A stretch of 17,264 nucleotides of DNA, taken from JBFKOL01 sp041628815. GTDB taxonomy: Bacteria; Bacteroidota; Bacteroidia; Chitinophagales; Saprospiraceae. Below are positions 1 through 8,448 of the stretch, piece after piece. The stretch is taken from positions 1-17,264 of the forward strand of contig JBFKOL010000055.1 of NCBI GenBank assembly GCA_041628815.1, read 5' to 3'. The notes under the pieces were generated by a model. It did not search any database, had not been told where the DNA came from, and worked only from the letters and a program-made list of their open reading frames with translations. Numbering within the stretch: the stretch's first letter is position 1; each line of letters starts with the position of its first letter. Both the position numbers and the translations under genes were made by a program.

Positions 1-1785
1 GAGCCTGTCGAGGTTGAAGAAGTCGAGGAGCGGTATACGGTCAAAACCCGGCTCGGGAATAAAGCGCTTTAATGTGGCATCACTGTTATCCTCGTAGAAA
101 ATGTCCAGTTGAAAGTCTTCCTGGGTAAGCGTTGACGTGCTCAGTGAATAGATGTTTTTCATCATCAGATCCCAGGAAGGAAGACTTGGGTCCGGAATGG
201 TCCTTTTCAACATCTTGACATAGATCACATCTTCTGGTTCTGGGAGGCCCCTGTTGTCGACACCACCCGTATTGCTCTCATTGGTCAGTTCTCCCACTTT
301 GTACACCTGGCTGCCATTTAGAGAGTAGGTATATTCGTAGGCCACGCCCAATACCTGGTTGGGACGGAGACGGATATTCAGGGAAATAAAACCCAGTTCG
401 GGATAAAAGGTATATTCCGAAGCGTTGAGTCGTCTCATGCTTTGCACCTCGAAATCCCGAACCTGGGTCAATCCATAGATGCGTTGTAAGTTAGTCGCAG
501 TATTGATGATCTTCCGCGTTTCATCGTCGTTCACAAGTTCTCGGAATAGATCACTGTTATCGTTTTCTGGAAGGTGGTCGCCATCTATATCGGTGAGGAT
601 GGGTGTACTTGGGATGGGTGTCCAGCGGGTGTTGGGGTCTGAAAAGTTATTGAGATCAGATTCTCCAAGATACGATATGGCGGCTACGGTACTGGAGTTG
701 CGCAGATCCTGGTTCTCTTCGCTGGTGACCCATACTTCGACATTGATGATGCGCATCAATGAACGGACCTGGGGAATCGTCGACATGGCGCTTTCAAACT
801 TTTCGCGATTGTAGTGCGAAATGAAAAAGTGCCTGTTTTCGTCGTAGTCATCTGGGCGCATTTCAAACTCCTGGATCAACTTGCCATTTTCGAGTGAGAT
901 TGTCTCGGGTTCGGACCTGGATTGTGACGCAATACCCGTAACAAAAAATTTACCAAACTGCAATTCGGTTTTTAGTCCGAAAAGATTTTGGTTACCCTGG
1001 ATGAGTTGGCTTTTCAAGGGGAGGCTTACGTTGCCGGCCTCAATGGTTTTTATGATATCGTCTTCGTCAAAGGCATCACTGAGATAGCCCAGGTTGAGCC
1101 GGTTGTCAAAGTCAAATGAAGCTTCCGTATTGTAGTTAAAACCGAGGTTGAGCTTCTCGCCAATTTTGCCTTCCACGCCCATATTGATATCCATGTCGAA
1201 GTCAAATCCTCCAGTCCGGCGATTCCTTTCGGTTATATTGGGACCTTCTTCCAGAATCTGGAAGTCTACGCCAAAAGTTAAATCGACATTACCTGTGGGC
1301 TCTATATTGATTTCTGATCCGCCGAACAACCGGTCAAGTAATTGTGCATCTATATCAATTTCTGACATCGGGTCCAGTTTTAGGGAGCGGCTGAAGTCAG
1401 GACTCGTGATACCGGCCAATTTCCTGAAGTACTCCTGTTGCTGCTTTTTCTGTTGCCATTGAAGGTATTCTTCCATGGTCAGGTAGGTAGGAGTGCGATA
1501 GTATTCCTCGCCAATCTTTTCCATAACCACGTACTGCCCTGTCTCAAAATCGTATTCCACTTCCTGGGTAAGAATACTTGGCATGATGTCAAAAGGATTG
1601 TAATACTCTTCTGTGATGAAATCACCATACCTGTCCCTGATGGGAATGGTGTCCTCGAGCGCATGCAGGGGAGAAAGAAAGACGTCTTTTTCTATGTTGG
1701 CCGGACCTGAGGCACTGAAACCCTTTATGACAATACCCGATAATAGGGCAATGCTGAAGAAAAAACTCAACCGGCTTGAATTCAT
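1..1785 (-). CDS. sprA: SprA/Sov, T9SS outer-membrane translocon (N-terminal part, cut by window edge)
   Basis: This frame is open from an ATG at 1785 to the window edge, giving 595 residues of a protein that is usually about 2,400 long. SprA (Sov in Porphyromonas) is the giant beta-barrel through which type IX secretion cargo crosses the outer membrane; in gliding species it is also needed for motility. Residues 1-25 form a signal peptide with a hydrophobic FFFSIALLSGIVI core. The next stretch has family-typical segments: EEYLQWQQKKQQQEYFRK near 107-124, the repeated FDFDMDINMGVEGKIGEKLN / FNYNTEASFDFDN beta-strand pattern near 192-227, and GNQNLFGLKTELQFGKFFVTG near 262-282. The start is fixed by the signal peptide. 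ruvA lies 152 bases upstream on the same strand, an arrangement I recall from other Bacteroidota. I found no TAnnTTTG promoter in that gap, so read-through from ruvA is possible. The identification is by recognition, not by a search. Confidence 0.9.
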   Translation of the reverse strand, partial: MNSSRLSFFFSIALLSGIVIKGFSASGPANIEKDVFLSPLHALEDTIPIRDRYGDFITEEYYNPFDIMPSILTQEVEYDFETGQYVVMEKIGEEYYRTPTYLTMEEYLQWQQKKQQQEYFRKLAGITSPDFSRSLKLDPMSEIDIDAQLLDRLFGGSEINIEPTGNVDLTFGVDFQILEEGPNITERNRRTGGFDFDMDINMGVEGKIGEKLNLGFNYNTEASFDFDNRLNLGYLSDAFDEDDIIKTIEAGNVSLPLKSQLIQGNQNLFGLKTELQFGKFFVTGIASQSRSEPETISLENGKLIQEFEMRPDDYDENRHFFISHYNREKFESAMSTIPQVRSLMRIINVEVWVTSEENQDLRNSSTVAAISYLGESDLNNFSDPNTRWTPIPSTPILTDIDGDHLPENDNSDLFRELVNDDETRKIINTATNLQRIYGLTQVRDFEVQSMRRLNASEYTFYPELGFISLNIRLRPNQVLGVAYEYTYSLNGSQVYKVGELTNESNTGGVDNRGLPEPEDVIYVKMLKRTIPDPSLPSWDLMMKNIYSLSTSTLTQEDFQLDIFYEDNSDATLKRFIPEPGFDRIPLLDFFNLDRL

Positions 1786-1937
1786 GGAGACCTCTCGTTC
1801 TGTAGCGTGTTTCTGCTCTTTCTTAGTAAATAATTTAATAGGCCGTCAATTTATAATAGTCAGCTTATGATGCCTTTTTTAACGCAAAAAAAAGTAGCTG
1901 CGTATCTCGAATAGAAATTATGATTTGGTTAGTCGAT

Positions 1938-2522
1938 TCATGTCAGCTTCTGCAAAGCCTCTTTAATCAATTCTTCCAATGTTTTATTTCCAGGATCGGC
2001 AATGGTCGCAAGTACTTTCTGTACTTTTTGCTTTTGAAAGCCCAGTGCTACAAGTGCGTGGGTTGCTTCTTCCCAGTCCCTAACAGTCCCGGCAGCCTGG
2101 ACATTTCCAGTCACATTGGTTTCTCCTTTCACCTTATCCTTAAGGTCAAGGATGATCCTTTTTGCGGTCTTTGGCCCTACACCTTTTACTTTTTTAAAAG
2201 CAAGGTCATTTTCGGTAACAATGGCTGTCTTCGCCTCCAGTGGCGTCATGGACGACAACACAATCCTTGCTGTATTGGGGCCTATTCCTGACACCGACAA
2301 CAGGGAAATGAAAAGATCGCGTTCGTCTTCTTCAGCAAAACCATAGAGAGACAGGATGTCTTCCTTTACGTGCAGGTAGGTGAAGAGCCTTGTTTCGTCG
2401 GTCTTTTCAATTTTGGCATACGTATGTAGCGTGATGTGTACCAAATAACCCACACCATTCACATCGACGTAGAGGGTGGTGGGTGATTTATAGGTCAGTT
2501 TACCTTGGAGATATGCGTACAT
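1938..2522 (-). CDS. ruvA: Holliday junction branch migration protein RuvA
   Basis: RuvA binds four-way DNA junctions as a tetramer and loads the RuvB helicase for branch migration in recombinational repair in the cytoplasm. The 194-residue product has the usual family length and layout. An N-terminal OB fold begins MYAYLQGKLTY and covers residues 1-63. Two helix-hairpin-helix motifs follow, SVSGIGPNTAR at 76-86 and KVKGVGPKTAK at 111-121. After a short linker, the RuvB-contacting domain III starts near 150 (WEEATHALVALGF). I chose the ATG at 2522. A longer in-frame TTG at 2546 lies inside a good promoter -7 motif (2544-2551), so it would fall upstream of the transcription start, and the family begins at MYAYL-like residues. 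sprA follows 152 bases downstream on the same strand; purD is divergent, 119 bases away. Confidence 0.95.
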   Translation of the reverse strand: MYAYLQGKLTYKSPTTLYVDVNGVGYLVHITLHTYAKIEKTDETRLFTYLHVKEDILSLYGFAEEDERDLFISLLSVSGIGPNTARIVLSSMTPLEAKTAIVTENDLAFKKVKGVGPKTAKRIILDLKDKVKGETNVTGNVQAAGTVRDWEEATHALVALGFQKQKVQKVLATIADPGNKTLEELIKEALQKLT

Positions 2523-2543
2523 AGGCGCAGAAAAAATTCGCTG

Positions 2544-2551
2544 CAAATGTA
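2544..2551 (-). promoter_or_regulatory. Bacteroidota-type -7 promoter element for ruvA
   Basis: On the minus strand these bases read TACATTTG, an exact match to the Bacteroidota -7 consensus TAnnTTTG. A TTTC at 2570-2573 lies 18 bases upstream and could serve as the -33 element; a perfect TTTG at 2577-2580 is 25 bases away, longer than usual. Transcription would start a few bases downstream, leaving a short leader before the ATG at 2522. Confidence 0.55.
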
Positions 2552-2607
2552 CAAATCCTCGTTAGATCTGAAACGACAAAGTAAGGTGACAAAATGAAAT
2601 GATGTGC

Positions 2608-2615
2608 TAACTTCG
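2608..2615 (+). promoter_or_regulatory. Possible -7 element for purD
   Basis: The bases TAACTTCG match TAnnTTTG with one change (C for T). They lie 26 bases before the purD ATG, a plausible distance for a short leader. No clear -33 TTTG is present at the right spacing, so this is a weak call. It would make the 119-base gap a divergent promoter region for ruvA and purD. Confidence 0.3.
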
Positions 2616-2641
2616 CGCTACCAAATCTCATCCTCAGCAAA

Positions 2642-3907
2642 ATGAATATAATGGTTTTAGGAAGTGGTGGAAGGGAACATGCACTTGCATGGAAGATCCG
2701 CCAAAGTCCTTCCTGTGATCACCTTTTTGTGGCACCTGGAAATGCCGGTACGGCTCAGGTGGCCAAAAACGTAGAAATTGATCCTACCGACTTTGACGCT
2801 ATTGCAAATTTCGTCAAGAAAAATGCCATTGATCTTTTGGTCGTGGGACCTGAAGTGCCTCTTGTATTGGGCATAGCCGATTACTTTGAAGAACACATGC
2901 CGGGTTTAAAGGTAATAGGTCCAAAAAAAGAAGGTGCAATGCTTGAAGGAAGTAAATCCTTCGCCAAGAAGTTTATGAAAGAATACGGTATACCAACAGC
3001 ATCATATCTAGAGGTCAGTTCATCCAACATCGCGGAGGGCATTGCACACCTTTCACAAAACGACGGACCCTATGTTCTGAAAGCGGATGGGCTAGCTGCC
3101 GGCAAGGGAGTTCTTATTATTGAGGAGCGAGAAACTGCCATAAGTGAGCTCAAAGAAATGCTCGGAGGAAAGTTTGGCGACGCAAGTCAACGGGTTGTCA
3201 TCGAGCAATTTTTAAAAGGAATCGAGTTTTCTGCCTTTGTTATCACCGACGGAAAGTACTTTTCGATACTGCCAATGGCCAAGGACTATAAACGAATAGG
3301 AGAGCGGGATACCGGATTAAACACGGGAGGAATGGGTTCGGTGTCGCCCGTACCATTCGTAGATAATGACGTCATGGACAAAGTAAAAAAGCGAATTATA
3401 CTACCCACACTCGATGGCCTGCTAAGAAGAAATATTGATTATCTCGGGTTTATTTTTTTTGGTTTGATCCTGGTGGATGGCGATCCTTACGTAATCGAGT
3501 ACAATTGCAGGCTCGGTGATCCAGAAACGCAATCAATTTTACCAAGATTGGAAACTGATCTCGTTGAACTGATGGAGGCATTATACAGTGAACGGCTCTA
3601 CGAAATTCCACTGGGTAAATCCAATGATTGCGCAACAACCGTAGTCCTTGTCTCTGGAGGATACCCCGGATCGTACGAAAAGGGAAAGGAAATATCAAAT
3701 CTCGAAGATGCAAGGGGTTCCATCATCTTTCATGCCGGCACAAGACTATCAGGGCAGAGAGTTCTTACCAACGGCGGACGAGTCATGGGAATCACATCTT
3801 TGGCGCCAAGCATGCAAGAATCGCTGGAAAAATGCGTTGACAATGCTCAGCTTATCGAATTTGAAGGAAAATACTATCGCAGAGACATAGGATTTGATTT
3901 AAGATGA
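2642..3907 (+). CDS. purD: Phosphoribosylamine--glycine ligase (GAR synthetase)
   Basis: PurD catalyses the second step of de novo purine synthesis, joining glycine to 5-phosphoribosylamine with ATP in the cytoplasm. The 421-residue length is close to the roughly 430 of the E. coli enzyme. The N-terminal nucleotide-like fold shows GSGGREHALAWK at 7-18 and GPEVPLVLGIAD at 69-80. The ATP-grasp core shows LKADGLAAGKGVLI at 146-159, LNTGGMGSVSP at 226-236 and the metal-binding EYNCRLGDPETQ at 286-297. The ATG at 2642 gives the expected few residues before the glycine-rich loop; a second ATG at 2651 is possible but shortens the first strand. It stands alone as a purine gene here, with no other pur genes beside it. 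It is divergent from ruvA and followed 75 bases later by the folding operon, which has its own promoter. Confidence 0.96.
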   Translation: MNIMVLGSGGREHALAWKIRQSPSCDHLFVAPGNAGTAQVAKNVEIDPTDFDAIANFVKKNAIDLLVVGPEVPLVLGIADYFEEHMPGLKVIGPKKEGAMLEGSKSFAKKFMKEYGIPTASYLEVSSSNIAEGIAHLSQNDGPYVLKADGLAAGKGVLIIEERETAISELKEMLGGKFGDASQRVVIEQFLKGIEFSAFVITDGKYFSILPMAKDYKRIGERDTGLNTGGMGSVSPVPFVDNDVMDKVKKRIILPTLDGLLRRNIDYLGFIFFGLILVDGDPYVIEYNCRLGDPETQSILPRLETDLVELMEALYSERLYEIPLGKSNDCATTVVLVSGGYPGSYEKGKEISNLEDARGSIIFHAGTRLSGQRVLTNGGRVMGITSLAPSMQESLEKCVDNAQLIEFEGKYYRRDIGFDLR

Positions 3908-3956
3908 TACTTATAAGAACTGATCTCATTCCTCGTTAAAGCGGTAATGATTTTTC

Positions 3957-3964
3957 TATTTTTG
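3957..3964 (+). promoter_or_regulatory. Bacteroidota-type -7 promoter element for the PPIase operon
   Basis: TATTTTTG is an exact match to TAnnTTTG. It ends 18 bases before the ATG at 3983. An upstream TTAA at 3936-3939 is 17 bases away and could be a poor -33 element. The motif decides the start of the next gene: a longer in-frame ATG at 3947 lies upstream of it and could not be on this transcript. Confidence 0.6.
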
Positions 3965-3982
3965 CGATCCCATTTTTATCTA

Positions 3983-5950
3983 ATGATCAAAACCATCACA
4001 TTTCTACTTACCATTGCCTGGATATCGGCAGGCATAGGACAGGAAGATGCAGTGCTCATGTATGTACAGGAAGAACCTGTAACTGTTTCAGAGTTCACGT
4101 ACATCTACGAAAAAAATAACCGGGACAAGGCAGACTATTCCAGGGCTAGCCTGGAAGAATATCTTGAACTATATACCAATTTCAAATTAAAAGTAAGGCA
4201 GGCCAAGGACGAAAAATACCATGAGCGACCTGGATACATTGAGGAGCTGTCTGGCTACCGCAGGCAGCTGTCAGAAGGATATGTTTTTGAAAAAGAGGTG
4301 GAGGATTTTCTTGTCGAGCAGTTGATGGACCGGAAGAAATACGATATTGGAGTGAGTCACATCATGGTGAGTCTATCCAGGAATGCAAGTGCTGAAGAAG
4401 TTGAGAAAGCTCGGCAGAAGGTTGAGATGATACGCCAACTGTTGGACGAAGGACGAGATTTTGGCTTGCTTGCGCAAGAAGTATCAGAAGACCCGGGATC
4501 GAAGGGCTTGAAGGGAGATATAGGATACATTACAAGTCCCTTACCCGAAGGCTATCTTGAATTTGAGCATGCGGCGTATGAAACAGAGAAAGGTAAATAT
4601 TCAGGAGTTGTAAGGACTGATATGGGTTTTCACATATTGATGGTTACCGACAGTCGGCCTGCCAGGGGACATATGCGTGCTCGACATATTCTCATCCGCA
4701 AAGAGAAAAACGGCATTCCCCTCGCTAACGCAGCCTTGAAAATTAATGAATTGTATCGTCATGTAACTGCTGAAGGTTTAAAATTTGAAGATGTTGCCCG
4801 TTCTCAGTCAGAAGACCTTAAGACAGCATCTTCCGGGGGAGATTTAGGATACTTCGGTATTGGCCAGTATGAGAGACCGTTTGAAGATGCCGCTTTCGGA
4901 CTCAAAAAGGATGGCGACATTTCAAAACCGGTGGAAACGTCGATTGGATGGCACATCATCCAGCGAGTGTCCAAGCGCCCTGTCGATTCAGAGGAAAGGA
5001 TCCGCAATATGCTCAAGCAGCAGGTCGGAAGGTCCAGTCGCATACAAGACAGAACAGATGAAGTGGTTGAAAAGATCAGTAAAGATGCCGGTTTTGTCAG
5101 CCATGACAAGGCATTTACGATATTCGTTGAAAGCCTTGATGAGTCATTTTTAAGATACGACTGGGACCCGTCTTCGGCTCCCGGTTCCGAATTAATCGCA
5201 TATGGTGATGACCGATACAGTGTTGCTGACTTTGCCGACTATTGTAGGTCCAGGGCAAGAGACCGATTACAAGCGGGATCAAAGTCTCCAATGGAGGTAG
5301 CAGGGGAATTGTACAACAGGTTTGTAGAAGAAAAAGCCTTCGAGTATGTACAAAACCGGCTCGAAAATTACTATCCTGCTTTTAAGAACCTGATGCGGGA
5401 ATATGAAGAAGGTATCTTGTTATTTGAAATTACTAAAGACAAAGTTTGGGACAAGGCGTCGAGTGACACCACCGGTTTGAGGTATTTTTTTGAAAAAAAC
5501 CGGGAACGTTATCAATGGGGAGAACGACTAGAATTATCCACTATAACTATTGATACGGCAGATAAAAAACTGGTTGCAGACTGGTATATGGACCTTCAGA
5601 CCTCAGATATCGATGAATTAATTTCCAGGTATGCACAAAGGGGCCTTAAAGTAACCGTCAACTCTGAAAAGGTTGAGACTAAAAGTGAAGCCGCCAGAGG
5701 AGTGCCGATACTCTCGGGACATTTTACCAGGCCCGTCATAGAACCTTCAGTGGATCGAAGCCTTGTAAAAAAGGTTGAAAAAGTTATACCACCCGGTTTA
5801 AAAAGTCTTCGGGAAGCAAGAGGATATATCGTGTCTGACTATCAGGACGAACTCGAAAAAAGATGGATCCAAACACTGCGACAGTCCTATGATGTATCCA
5901 TTGATACTGAGGTGCTGCAGGATCTGATCCAAACAGGTAGTAATCCATGA
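3983..5950 (+). CDS. Periplasmic peptidylprolyl isomerase with two parvulin (PpiC) domains
   Basis: This is a 655-residue exported folding factor of the SurA/parvulin group, which isomerises prolyl bonds and chaperones outer-membrane and secreted proteins in the periplasm. A signal peptide covers residues 1-19, with likely cleavage after AGIG and before QEDA. A helical SurA-N-like segment (30-115) contains SLEEYLELYTNFKLKVRQA. Two complete rotamase domains follow: 121-225 (VSHIMVS...GDIGYIT...GFHILMV) and 229-331 (RARHILIRK...GDLGYFG...GWHIIQRV). The remaining 320 residues are a charged tail I cannot match to a domain. The start at 3983 is preferred over the ATG at 3947 because a promoter motif lies between them and because it gives a standard signal peptide. 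The stop overlaps the next start by four bases (ATGA), indicating translational coupling. It is the first gene of a three-gene operon. Confidence 0.88.
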   Translation: MIKTITFLLTIAWISAGIGQEDAVLMYVQEEPVTVSEFTYIYEKNNRDKADYSRASLEEYLELYTNFKLKVRQAKDEKYHERPGYIEELSGYRRQLSEGYVFEKEVEDFLVEQLMDRKKYDIGVSHIMVSLSRNASAEEVEKARQKVEMIRQLLDEGRDFGLLAQEVSEDPGSKGLKGDIGYITSPLPEGYLEFEHAAYETEKGKYSGVVRTDMGFHILMVTDSRPARGHMRARHILIRKEKNGIPLANAALKINELYRHVTAEGLKFEDVARSQSEDLKTASSGGDLGYFGIGQYERPFEDAAFGLKKDGDISKPVETSIGWHIIQRVSKRPVDSEERIRNMLKQQVGRSSRIQDRTDEVVEKISKDAGFVSHDKAFTIFVESLDESFLRYDWDPSSAPGSELIAYGDDRYSVADFADYCRSRARDRLQAGSKSPMEVAGELYNRFVEEKAFEYVQNRLENYYPAFKNLMREYEEGILLFEITKDKVWDKASSDTTGLRYFFEKNRERYQWGERLELSTITIDTADKKLVADWYMDLQTSDIDELISRYAQRGLKVTVNSEKVETKSEAARGVPILSGHFTRPVIEPSVDRSLVKKVEKVIPPGLKSLREARGYIVSDYQDELEKRWIQTLRQSYDVSIDTEVLQDLIQTGSNP

Positions 5951-6783
5951 GGATGTCCTGGTATTTGATCACATTAGCGTCGCTGGTCATTTGGGTAGCA
6001 ATTGGGTGCCGTCCCAATATCCCTGAGGATGGTGATCAGGTTATCATCGCACAGATTGGTAACAGGAAGTTGTTTGAGAACGAGCTCAAACAAATTATCC
6101 ATCCGGAGAACAGTTCCGCAGATAGCGCTGCCCTTGCAAATGCCTACATCGACCAATGGGTCCGTGATCAATTGCTCATGCGCGAAGCAGCGAGGGTGTT
6201 TTCTTCAGATTTTGAGCTGGAAGAGCTTGTTGAAGATTATCGAGAAAAACTGCTAAAATTCAAGCTGGAAGAAAAGATTCTTGAGGAAAGGTATGATACA
6301 GTAGTGACGGATTTGCAGTTACAAGCTTTTTACAATCAGCACAAAGAAAGATTCGTGCGTGATGAACCTTTGTACAAGTGCTGGCTGGTCAAGTTCCCTG
6401 CCAATACCGAAGGCAGAGCAACGTTCAGAAGAGATTGGAACGCTGACCGGACAGGAGAAATTGAAAAGTTTGTTCAGAAAGAGGGAGTGGTTTACGAATT
6501 GGATTCAGAAAACTGGTACACCTGGGATCACATATTAAGCTGGTGCCCATCCTTCAGCGAAGAGCGGGCAAGAAGTGTTAAGAATCAGCGAAAAGTGATG
6601 GATAATGTTGAATATCATCTTAAAGTGCTCGAAATAATTGACAAAGGAGATATTTCCCCGTTAACATTTGTAAAAATGCAGTTGAAGCTGATGATTTTAC
6701 ATCAACGAAGACAGGATATTATAGCTTCTTACAAACAGGAGTTGTACGAGAAGGGGCTAGAAGACAATATCATTAAAATATAA
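5947..6783 (+). CDS. SurA-like lipoprotein without a rotamase domain
   Basis: This is a 278-residue predicted lipoprotein. Residues 1-20 are a hydrophobic signal and the sequence AIGC puts a lipidatable cysteine at 21; alanine at -3 makes the lipobox slightly atypical. Residues 32-137 resemble the SurA N-terminal chaperone region (IAQIGNRKLFENELKQII, then YIDQWVRDQLLMREAARVF). The last 45 residues (KMQLKLMILHQRRQDIIASY) resemble the C-terminal SurA helix that packs against it. The middle has no GDLGY-type or GFHII-type parvulin motif, so it is probably a chaperone without isomerase activity. It overlaps the upstream stop by four bases and ends three bases before the next start, so it is translated with its two isomerase neighbours. 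It probably works with them, perhaps anchored to a membrane. Function is inferred from ends and context. Confidence 0.78.
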   Translation: MRMSWYLITLASLVIWVAIGCRPNIPEDGDQVIIAQIGNRKLFENELKQIIHPENSSADSAALANAYIDQWVRDQLLMREAARVFSSDFELEELVEDYREKLLKFKLEEKILEERYDTVVTDLQLQAFYNQHKERFVRDEPLYKCWLVKFPANTEGRATFRRDWNADRTGEIEKFVQKEGVVYELDSENWYTWDHILSWCPSFSEERARSVKNQRKVMDNVEYHLKVLEIIDKGDISPLTFVKMQLKLMILHQRRQDIIASYKQELYEKGLEDNIIKI

Positions 6784-6786
6784 CTC

Positions 6787-8142
6787 ATGAAATATACCCT
6801 ATGGATAATGGCGCTTCTTACAACCGTGATTGCCACCGGGCAGAAGCGACTGATTCTCGATAAAGTGATAGCCAATGTAGGCAGCGAATACGTCCTGTAC
6901 TCTGAAGTGCAGGAGCTCTTCGGATATGCCAAGGCCCAGAATCCTACCTACACTGAAGATTTTCAATGCATCATCCTGGAACAAATCATCGCGAAAAAAT
7001 TACTTCTGGACCAGGCTCGAATCGATAGTATCGTCATCAGTGATATTGAACTGGATGTAGAGCTCAGCAGAAGGATGGACTACATTCTAAGCCGCATGGA
7101 GGGTGGCGAACAACAATTTTACGAGATATACGGGCGAACTGTATTGCAGGAAAGGGAGCGGATGCGAGAACCATTGAGAGAAGAGTTGATTCAACAACGC
7201 ATCCAGGGCCAGCTTATCCAGAATGTAACAATCACGCCCGAAGAGACCATAAAGTTTTTTGAAAAAATTCCCAAAGACAGTTTGCCTTATCGCAGCGCTG
7301 AGGTGGAAATAGCCGAGATTACCATGAAAACGCGGATTAGCGATGAAGAGAAAGAAAAAGCGCTTCAAAAACTCGAAAATATTAGGGAAAGGGTCCAAGC
7401 TGGAGAAAATTTTGAAGAATTGGCCTCGGTCTATTCTGATGATACGGGATCAGCAAGGGTCGGAGGAAATCTTGGTTGGGCAAAACGAGGTTCTTATGTT
7501 CCCGAATTCGAGGCTGCTGCCTACGAGCTCGAACCGGGAGAGGTGTCTGAAATCGTCGAGACCAAATTCGGTTATCACCTGATTCAAATGATGCAGCGCA
7601 GGGGCAACAACATCAATGTTCGCCACATTTTGATCAGACCAGAGGAAACAGAAAAAGATGTGAAAGCGACAAAGATTTTTCTCGACTCCCTTGCCAATTT
7701 GGTACGGGTTGACAGTATCTCATTCGACCTGGCCGTCAAACTCTACTCAGACAAAGATGCGCAGAGCTACAACAATGCCGGCCGCCTGATCAATCCGCAG
7801 ACTGGCGATACTTTCTGGGAAACCAAGCAGCTGCCTTATCAGGTCTATTTTGCCATCGACACCCTCGAAGTCGGTGATTTATCCAATGTCCTGGAGCTGA
7901 CGGACGAAAGGGGTAACAAAGAATTTAAGGTCATCCTTTTGCAATCCAAGACACGCCCGCATGTCGCAAGCCTAAAAACTGACTTTTCCTGGATTCAACA
8001 GTACGCCAAGGAAAGCAAGAAGAATGAATATTTCAACAAGTGGATGGAAAATAAAATAGCATCGACCTATATAGATATCATTCCACAGTATCAAGGGTGT
8101 CCCAATCTTGTCAAGTACCAGACAGGGATAACGAAAAAGTAG
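6787..8142 (+). CDS. surA: SurA-like periplasmic peptidylprolyl isomerase/chaperone
   Basis: This is a 451-residue exported protein with the size and layout of SurA, the periplasmic chaperone that escorts unfolded beta-barrel proteins to the BAM complex. A signal peptide spans 1-18 (cleavage ATG before QKR). The N-terminal chaperone region (20-165) starts LDKVIANVGSEYVLYSEV, the classic SurA opening. The first parvulin domain (about 171-271) is complete, with GGNLGWAKRG at 226-235 and FGYHLIQMM at 261-269. The second (about 278-388) begins VRHILIRP but then loses the GDLG-type motif and is probably structural. The C-terminal helix covers 397-430. The ATG is three bases after the preceding stop, so it is the last gene of the operon. 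The symbol reflects architecture; Bacteroidota often have several such paralogues, so orthology to E. coli SurA is not proven. Confidence 0.88.
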   Translation: MKYTLWIMALLTTVIATGQKRLILDKVIANVGSEYVLYSEVQELFGYAKAQNPTYTEDFQCIILEQIIAKKLLLDQARIDSIVISDIELDVELSRRMDYILSRMEGGEQQFYEIYGRTVLQERERMREPLREELIQQRIQGQLIQNVTITPEETIKFFEKIPKDSLPYRSAEVEIAEITMKTRISDEEKEKALQKLENIRERVQAGENFEELASVYSDDTGSARVGGNLGWAKRGSYVPEFEAAAYELEPGEVSEIVETKFGYHLIQMMQRRGNNINVRHILIRPEETEKDVKATKIFLDSLANLVRVDSISFDLAVKLYSDKDAQSYNNAGRLINPQTGDTFWETKQLPYQVYFAIDTLEVGDLSNVLELTDERGNKEFKVILLQSKTRPHVASLKTDFSWIQQYAKESKKNEYFNKWMENKIASTYIDIIPQYQGCPNLVKYQTGITKK

Positions 8143-8253
8143 GGCAGATAAAGAATTAAAATACACTCACCGGCGATGTTTTGGAATGAGGTGAGCGCCA
8201 ATAACGACCTATACCCATAGGCTGGTTTCGAATTTAATATGGGAGATTTGGCA

Positions 8254-8302
8254 GCCGATAACCTATAGCCAACAGCAGACAGCATACAATTAGCAGTTGT
8301 CG
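8254..8302. repeat. Degenerate 7-base tandem repeat
   Basis: Read in sevens from 8254 the sequence is gccgata, acctata, gccaaca, gcagaca, gcataca, attagca, gttgtcg. The units keep a gcNNNNa-like pattern with heavy decay over seven copies. Short heptamer arrays of this sort are known from other bacteria, for example the STRR repeats of filamentous cyanobacteria. A second heptamer block lies at 15005-15032. Confidence 0.5.
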
Positions 8303-8387
8303 GCCGACCATGCCTATACCTTATTTTCCGTTGCTTAAAAACTTGGATTTTGGATGCCGGTTTCTGCAGCGGGACCAGAAATAAAAA

Positions 8388-8416
8388 GGAGTGGCGTACC
8401 CCCCAGTAGCCACTCC
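8388..8416 (-). terminator. Possible intrinsic terminator read on the minus strand
   Basis: The arms GGAGTGGC (8388-8395) and GCCACTCC (8409-8416) are a perfect 8-bp inverted repeat around a 13-base loop. On the minus strand the stem is followed directly by TTTTTAT, the form of a Rho-independent terminator. On the plus strand no T-run follows. No minus-strand gene is visible upstream, so if it works it would end an unrecognised RNA or antisense transcript. Confidence 0.35.
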
Positions 8417-8426
8417 GGTATTCTCC

Positions 8427-8448
8427 AATACTTAATCCCTTAAGTATT
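8427..8448 (+). terminator. AT-rich hairpin, possible weak terminator of the PPIase operon
   Basis: AATACTTAA and TTAAGTATT form a perfect 9-bp inverted repeat around a four-base TCCC loop, followed by TTC. It lies 285 bases after the end of the SurA-like gene. The stem has only one G-C pair and the T-run is very short, so termination would be weak; it may serve another purpose. Confidence 0.3.

Noticed and set aside
479..1870. Several plus-strand frames of 68-111 codons
   Set aside because: All are antisense to sprA, whose frame is open across the whole stretch with a consistent SprA-like protein.
8208..8221. CCTAT-ACCC-ATAGG small hairpin
   Set aside because: A five-bp stem is expected by chance in this much DNA and no T-run follows.
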